From contig JALOLB010000009.1 in NCBI GenBank assembly GCA_025456225.1, positions 1 to 35,071 of the forward strand: a stretch of DNA of 35,071 nt. The letters are read 5' to 3'. Origin of the DNA: Thermoanaerobaculaceae bacterium (GTDB taxonomy: Bacteria > Acidobacteriota > Thermoanaerobaculia > Thermoanaerobaculales > Thermoanaerobaculaceae). The notes under the pieces are model-generated. The model was not told the origin of the DNA. It did no database searches and saw only the letters and a list, made by a program, of their open reading frames with translations. The translations under genes and the position numbers were made by a program. This document shows, in pieces, positions 31,341 through 35,071 of the stretch. Position 1 is the stretch's first letter; every line of letters begins with the position of its first letter.

Positions 31341-32180
31341 CTATACCGGGGCCTTGACGAGGTTGCAGCGCAGCGTGAGACGACGGCCGTCGACCACGAC
31401 GAGCCCGAAGCGGCCGGCGTAGTCCCGGAAGCCGAGGCGAAAGGTTTCGGTGAAGAGGACCTGGAGGCTGGGGTCGAGGCCGGCGGTCGCGTGCGCGAGG
31501 GCCTGCCGCGCCGTGGCCTCGTCCGGGTAGTCGGCCAGCACCAGGGTGTGCGGCCCGTCCGGGGCGCTCTCGCCGAAGCTGGCCGCCACCGCCGTGACGC
31601 GCCCCCCGAGCCGGAGCACGTCGCCGTCGCCCAGGGTGAAGAGCGCCGACAGGCCCACCGGCCCCCGAACGACCCGCTCCGAGCCGGCGATCCGGCCGGC
31701 TGTCGGCAATCCGGCCAGCACCTCAGTAACGGCGGCGGGCGGGAGTCGTCCGACAAGCGCCTGCGCGACGTCCACGAGGGCCGGCGCCAGGGACGTGGCG
31801 CCGGACGGGTTGTTGACCACCGCCAGGAAGCGCTCGCGCAGCAGCAGGAGCTGGTGCCGGCCGGCGGTGTGGCGGTCAGCGAGGCGCGGGTCGGGGGTCT
31901 CCCGCCCGCATCGGGAGAGGTAGACGCCGAGCGCGGCCACGGGGTCGGCCATGCGGTACAGCTCGACCTCCAGGCGCGCCTCGCCGCGCGCCAGCGCCTG
32001 CACCTCGACGACCTCGAACCCGAGCTCCAGGTACAGCTCCGAGCCGCCGTTGATGTGGCCGTACAGCTCGGCGCCGCGGAAGACCTCGGGCGGCCCGGTG
32101 GGGCTCCAGCCGGCCAGCGGCTCCTGCAGCGGTCCCGTCGCCACGGCCGCCAGGATCGCCGCCGCAAGCAGCATCGTCAC
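31341..32180 (-). CDS. DUF6599 family exported protein
   Basis: A 279-residue protein with an N-terminal hydrophobic signal (MLLAAAILAAVATGP). The DUF6599 pattern is clear: a Trp/Phe region VFRGAELYGHINGGSELYLELGF (position about 32-54), the LYRMADPVAALGVYLSRCG segment, and a later RFLAVVNNP strand. The family has no assigned function. I use GTG at 32180 because its GTGA overlaps the DUF362 stop and GAGGTG lies 5 bases upstream; ATG at 32174 is the alternative. It is translationally coupled to the DUF362 gene and 78 bp upstream of the ParA gene on the same strand. Confidence 0.82.
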   Translation of the reverse strand: MTMLLAAAILAAVATGPLQEPLAGWSPTGPPEVFRGAELYGHINGGSELYLELGFEVVEVQALARGEARLEVELYRMADPVAALGVYLSRCGRETPDPRLADRHTAGRHQLLLLRERFLAVVNNPSGATSLAPALVDVAQALVGRLPPAAVTEVLAGLPTAGRIAGSERVVRGPVGLSALFTLGDGDVLRLGGRVTAVAASFGESAPDGPHTLVLADYPDEATARQALAHATAGLDPSLQVLFTETFRLGFRDYAGRFGLVVVDGRRLTLRCNLVKAPV

Positions 32181-33388
32181 GCCTTCACCTCGACGAGCCT
32201 GAGCCGCTCGGGTGCCACCACCCCGAGCCCCAGCTTCTCCGCGTAGTGGAGATACTCCGTGAAGCGCGGGTGCTCGTTGACCGTCACCCCCTTCGCCTTG
32301 CGGACCGCCACCAGCTCGCGGTGGCAGACCATGTCGAGGGCGAACGGGTCGGTGGCGAAGTAGAGGGCGTGGTTGGGGAAGACGAACTGCTCGTTCTTGT
32401 CGGGGCCCCCGTCGTACTGGCCTCGCAGCCCGTCGGTGATGTTGAGCACGAGCTTCTCGCGGATGCAGGGTGCCGCCAGCACCTCCGTGCAGACCTTGAA
32501 GAACAGCGGCTGGTGCAGCCGTCCCGTGTTGCAGATGGCCGCGTAGCCGATGTTCTTGGTGGCCATCGAGATCCCGTTCCCGGTGTTCTTGTAGGCGGCG
32601 AGGTTGACGAGCTTGGTGAGCCGCTTGGTGAGGAGCGACCCGAAGTACGACGCCTCGCCGTTGAACACGTGCTGGTTGAGGTAGAACTCGTCGTCCTGGT
32701 AGCCGCGCACCCCCGTGCCCGTGACGCCGCGCGCCAGGTACGCCGCCTCGCGGTCGAAGCTGCCGGCCGAGATGTGCTCGCCGGCCGCATCCCGGAAGCT
32801 CTGCCCCTCCTCGGCCATGCGCTGCAGCCCCTCGATCCGCACCCCCGGGAAGCGCTGCGGCGTGAACCCGGCCTCGGCGAGCATCCCCTCGAACCGGTCC
32901 CAGATGACGATGTTGCGGCGCGGCAGGCGGTTGTCCACGAGCCACCGGACGACGGCGTCCACCACCTCGGGGTGCGTGGCGATGAGCGGCGCCCCGACCG
33001 GGTTGACCTTCAGCCCCACCACGTCGTCGGTCGTGAAGAGCATGCGGAAGCTCTTGCGCAGGCTCGTGCCGGTGAGGGTGCGGATCCCCTGCTCGACCAT
33101 TTCCCGCACCACCTTGCCGTCGACCGCGTCCCCGGCCAGCGCCTTCGGGTCGGTGACCTTGACCACCCGCCCCGGGAACGGCCCTGGCAGCGCGTGCGGC
33201 CCCCGCGGCACCTTCATGAACTCGTCGATGTTGGTCGTCACCTCGGGCGCCGCGTCCTGCCCGGCCGCGGCCGGCACCCCGAGCACCAGCCGCCCCCCGA
33301 GCAGCGCCGCGCCGGCGCCGGCGGCGCGCAACAGCTCCCGTCGGTCGAAGCTGAGGCTGTCCGTGAGGGTCGAGTAGTGGTAGCTCAT
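32177..33388 (-). CDS. DUF362 domain protein with twin-arginine signal
   Basis: A 403-residue protein. The N-terminus carries a twin-arginine type signal (FDRRELLRAAGAGAALLGG), so it is probably exported folded and may bind a cofactor. The DUF362 core is seen in VVGLKVNPVGAPLIATHPEVV (position about 120-140), NIVIWDR, and the region LVNLAAYKNTGNGISMATKNIG. DUF362 proteins often carry iron-sulfur clusters; here only a few cysteines remain (for example in CHRE and CTEV) and no CxxCxxC motif, so this version may lack a ferredoxin part. ATG at 33388 is preceded by AGGGAG. It overlaps the DUF6599 gene by 4 bp, indicating a fixed pair. Confidence 0.83.
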   Translation of the reverse strand: MSYHYSTLTDSLSFDRRELLRAAGAGAALLGGRLVLGVPAAAGQDAAPEVTTNIDEFMKVPRGPHALPGPFPGRVVKVTDPKALAGDAVDGKVVREMVEQGIRTLTGTSLRKSFRMLFTTDDVVGLKVNPVGAPLIATHPEVVDAVVRWLVDNRLPRRNIVIWDRFEGMLAEAGFTPQRFPGVRIEGLQRMAEEGQSFRDAAGEHISAGSFDREAAYLARGVTGTGVRGYQDDEFYLNQHVFNGEASYFGSLLTKRLTKLVNLAAYKNTGNGISMATKNIGYAAICNTGRLHQPLFFKVCTEVLAAPCIREKLVLNITDGLRGQYDGGPDKNEQFVFPNHALYFATDPFALDMVCHRELVAVRKAKGVTVNEHPRFTEYLHYAEKLGLGVVAPERLRLVEVKA

Positions 33389-33478
33389 GGGCACTCCCTG
33401 GGGCGAGACCCGACGGCCGCCCAGCCGGCACCCGGGCGCGGGTCGAGGGTGACGCCCCGCGTGCGAACCTACCACCAA

Positions 33479-33506
33479 TTGACTTCACCGGAAAGCCATC
33501 TATAAT
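33479..33506 (+). promoter_or_regulatory. Promoter of the initiator tRNA gene
   Basis: TTGACT at 33479-33484 and a perfect TATAAT at 33501-33506 are 16 bp apart. The tRNA begins 15 bp after the -10 box. Confidence 0.8.
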
Positions 33507-33520
33507 CCCAACCTGAGCGA

Positions 33521-33598
<78 letters not shown>

Positions 33599-33607
33599 AT
33601 AAGACCT

Positions 33608-33635
33608 TCGGCCGCCGCGAGGCGGCCGATTCCAT
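33608..33635 (+). terminator. Terminator-like hairpin after the tRNA
   Basis: TCGGCCGCC (33608-33616) and GGCGGCCGA (33621-33629) form a perfect 9-bp stem around GCGA, followed by TTCCATTTGG. The T-run is imperfect. Confidence 0.65.
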
Positions 33636-33792
33636 TTGGCCGGAAGTATCTCTAGGACTAGCACATCAGCGCTCAGTAATGGTCTGCTCTTGCAGCCCAG
33701 GGCGCGTCGCTATTTCAGCAGCTTGCATCGGACGTGCTCCCACGACCACAGCTCGATCTATCTGATGACTCACATGATCCCGATCATTGGGG

Positions 33793-33824
33793 AGGTCGAG
33801 GGTTCGAATCGGGCGCCCGCAACG
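33793..33824 (+). repeat. Degenerate copy of the tRNA 3' end
   Basis: Aligned without gaps 228 bp downstream, 33793-33823 matches the T-arm and 3' acceptor of the initiator tRNA (33565-33595) at roughly 24 of 31 positions, including TTC-AAT and the run CCCGCAAC. The 5' half of a tRNA is not recognisable. It looks like an old attachment-site remnant or a decayed tRNA. The stretch 33636-33870 is otherwise featureless and less GC-rich than the rest of the window. Confidence 0.45.
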
Positions 33825-33870
33825 TCGTTATGTGCGGCCTCCCCGCGCTCAGGTTGGGGCCAGACACGAC

Positions 33871-33900
33871 TTGTACTTGCGTAACCTGGCGTAGTACGCT
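33871..33900 (+). promoter_or_regulatory. Candidate abiE promoter and operator
   Basis: GCGTA occurs at 33879-33883 and again exactly 10 bp later at 33889-33893, where with TACGC (33895-33899) it forms a perfect 11-bp palindrome. TTGTAC (33871-33876) and TACGCT (33895-33900) could be a -35/-10 pair with an 18-bp spacer. AbiEi antitoxins are known to repress their own promoter by binding inverted repeats, which fits. Confidence 0.4.
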
Positions 33901-33941
33901 ATGTTTTGCAAGTGAATCGTCGAACCGAGAAGGTACTGGAG

Positions 33942-34739
33942 ATGCCAACCGTACGGAGGGTCAAGCTGTCGACGTGGGTCGAGCACCTGCAGTCCCATGG
34001 GCGATACACCTTCACTCGGTCCGAGGTGGAGGCTGGGTCGGGCCAGTCGCCCGTCGCGGCCCAGTCGGCTCTCCGCAGGCTCAGGCGGCAGGGCCGTATC
34101 GTGAGCCCGAGGCGGGGATTCCACGTTGTCGTCCCGGCGGAGTACCGCGCCGCTGGCGCTCCTCCTGCAAGCTGGTTCATCGACGACCTCATGCGGCACC
34201 TCGGTCAGCCCTACTACGTCAGCCTGCTCAGCGCAGCCGCCCTGCACGGTGCGGCCCATCAGCAGCCCATGGTGTTTCAGGTCGTGACGGCCACGCCAAC
34301 TCGGGCGGTGCGTGCCGGCAGGGTCACGATTCGTTTCTGGATGGCCAGCAACGCCGAGCGGATGCCGGCAACGGAGCTCCAGACCGAGACAGGGATCATG
34401 CTCGTGGCCACGCCGGAAACCGTTGCGTTCGACCTGGTGCGATACCCATCCGGCGCCGGTCAGTTGAGTAACGCGACAACCGTCCTTGCAGAGCTGGCGG
34501 AGCGTCTCGACCCGAAAGCGCTGGTCGGAATTGCACCCCTCGTCCGACTGCCCGATGTGCAGCGGCTCGGATATCTGCTCGATGCAGTTGGCGAGCAGCG
34601 ACGGACCGGACCCCTCGCGAGTTGGCTCGGAGGCCGCGGACATCGAGTCGTCCCCCTGCGGAGCGGAGTGGCTCCCGGGACCGAGGTTGACACGCGATGG
34701 AAAGTGGCTGTGAATGTCGAGCTGGAGCTGGACCTGTGA
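33942..34739 (+). CDS. abiEi: AbiEi-type antitoxin / transcriptional regulator
   Basis: A 265-residue protein of the AbiEi (type IV antitoxin) family. The N-terminal part is a winged helix-turn-helix (TFTRSEVEAGSGQSPVAAQSALRRL region, about residues 20-50, followed by the wing GRIVSPRRGFHVVVP). The C-terminal domain has the family segments YYVSLLSAAALHGAAHQQP and ATPETVAFDLVRYP. It represses the operon and counters the AbiEii toxin without direct toxin binding in the known cases. ATG at 33942 is the best start; in-frame TTG 33906 and GTG 33912 lie upstream. The gene overlaps the next by 4 bp (GTGA). Base composition is slightly lower in GC than the housekeeping genes, consistent with acquisition. 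Confidence 0.85.
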   Translation: MPTVRRVKLSTWVEHLQSHGRYTFTRSEVEAGSGQSPVAAQSALRRLRRQGRIVSPRRGFHVVVPAEYRAAGAPPASWFIDDLMRHLGQPYYVSLLSAAALHGAAHQQPMVFQVVTATPTRAVRAGRVTIRFWMASNAERMPATELQTETGIMLVATPETVAFDLVRYPSGAGQLSNATTVLAELAERLDPKALVGIAPLVRLPDVQRLGYLLDAVGEQRRTGPLASWLGGRGHRVVPLRSGVAPGTEVDTRWKVAVNVELELDL

Positions 34740-35059
34740 TCCCCCGGGCCCATATCACCGCGTGGCGAGCCCGAGCTCCCTGGCCCTCCAACGAGCAGAT
34801 CGAGCAGGACCTCGTGCTCTCCCGAGCCCTGGTCGCCATGTTTCAGCTCCCGGCCGTGGTCGAGGGTGCAGCATTCCGCGGTGGTACGGCGCTGCACAAG
34901 GTGTTTCTCAGCGCTCCCGGGCGTTACTCCGAGGATATCGACCTCGTGCTCACCCGAGCCCTGGTCGCCATCTTTCATCTCCCGGCCGTGGACGAGGGTG
35001 CAGCATTCCGCGGTGGTACGGCGCAGCACAATGTGTATCTCAGCGCTCCCGGGCGTTAA
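34736..35059 (+). pseudogene. abiEii: AbiEii-type nucleotidyltransferase toxin, truncated at the window end
   Basis: GTG at 34736 overlaps the antitoxin stop. The first 70 residues are a good AbiEii N-terminus, with FRGGTALHKVFL and the nucleotidyltransferase motif RYSEDIDLVLTRA. The frame then repeats its own residues: a second, 94% identical 132-bp copy starts at 34943 and reaches a TAA at 35057-35059, where the first copy has TAC. A full AbiEii protein would be about 250-300 residues. The gene is therefore either broken by a tandem duplication or, more likely, damaged by an assembly error at the contig end (see findings). Confidence 0.75.
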
Positions 35060-35071
35060 TCCGAGGATATC
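34811..35071 (+). repeat. Imperfect 132-bp tandem repeat at the window end
   Basis: 34811-34942 is followed directly by a second copy at 34943-35071 with 8 differences in 129 bp, all transversions (T to A four times, G to T twice, G to C, C to A). The copies join at a stretch where both junction sites read GACCTCGTGCTC. Confidence 0.9.

Noticed and set aside
31331-31342. 12-bp palindrome AGAGCCGGCTCT at the end of the DUF6599 gene
   Set aside because: Short, without a loop or T-run, and partly in the stop codon; likely chance in GC-rich DNA.
33636-33884. Small open frame after the tRNA
   Set aside because: No ribosome-binding site, no family similarity, and it runs over the tRNA-like remnant.

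Overview
The window is GC-rich (about two thirds or more G+C by eye) chromosomal DNA of a Gram-negative-type bacterium. Most genes are housekeeping or metabolic, tightly packed, with Shine-Dalgarno sites of the GGAGG type. Several proteins are exported: an S46 peptidase, a gamma-glutamyltransferase, a DUF6599 protein and a twin-arginine DUF362 protein. Together with a sodium-pump decarboxylase, a short-chain-type threonine dehydrogenase and very high GC, this suggests Acidobacteriota or a neighbouring uncultured phylum. That placement is inference, because no rRNA or marker gene is present. The right edge looks like a contig end.

Layout. 1-786 (-): cut-off exported protein of unknown function. 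832-1431 (+): two tandem HU genes closed by a strong terminator. 1732-4594 (+): B12-dependent ribonucleotide reductase behind two candidate NrdR boxes and a clear sigma-70-type promoter. 4756-8754 (-): a four-subunit sodium-pumping decarboxylase operon in the order carboxyltransferase, OadG-like, biotin carrier, beta subunit, followed by a chalcone-isomerase-like protein. 8871-13139 (+): gamma-glutamyltransferase and glycogen phosphorylase. 13323-16382 (-): threonine dehydrogenase, class I fructose-bisphosphate aldolase and an RluA-type pseudouridine synthase. 16403-20540 (+): a lysine 2,3-aminomutase-like radical SAM enzyme, two D-Ala-D-Ala-ligase-like ATP-grasp enzymes and a GNAT acetyltransferase, behind an elaborate leader. 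20659-23167 (-): DUF401 and TMEM43-type membrane proteins. 23408-25573 (+): S46 dipeptidyl-peptidase. 25864-31262 (-): a ParA ATPase, hybrid histidine kinase, response regulator and double HD-GYP operon. 31341-33388 (-): DUF362 and DUF6599. 33521-33597 (+): initiator tRNA. 33793-35071 (+): degenerate copy of the tRNA 3' end and an AbiE-type toxin-antitoxin pair cut by the window end.

Two things stand out. (1) All four convergent gene pairs (4598-4755, 13154-13310, 20545-20658, 25574-25860), and no other intergenic region, carry short tandem repeats. The period is 7 bp at three loci and 8 bp at one. The repeated word changes from locus to locus, but the blocks are joined by a similar C-rich connector. 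(2) The kamA / ATP-grasp / ATP-grasp / GNAT operon looks like a small pathway that makes beta-lysine, ligates it and acetylates a product. It has a possible leaderless leader ORF, a near-perfect 27-bp palindrome and a hairpin over the kamA ribosome-binding site.

Regulatory logic visible in the DNA: the sensor kinase, the stand-alone receiver and the double HD-GYP protein overlap by a few bases and are probably co-translated with the ParA ATPase, which points to a c-di-GMP output module with a partitioning or localisation component. Two secreted-enzyme genes (ggt and the S46 peptidase) have -10 boxes only 6-7 bases before the ATG and no clear ribosome-binding site, suggesting leaderless mRNAs.
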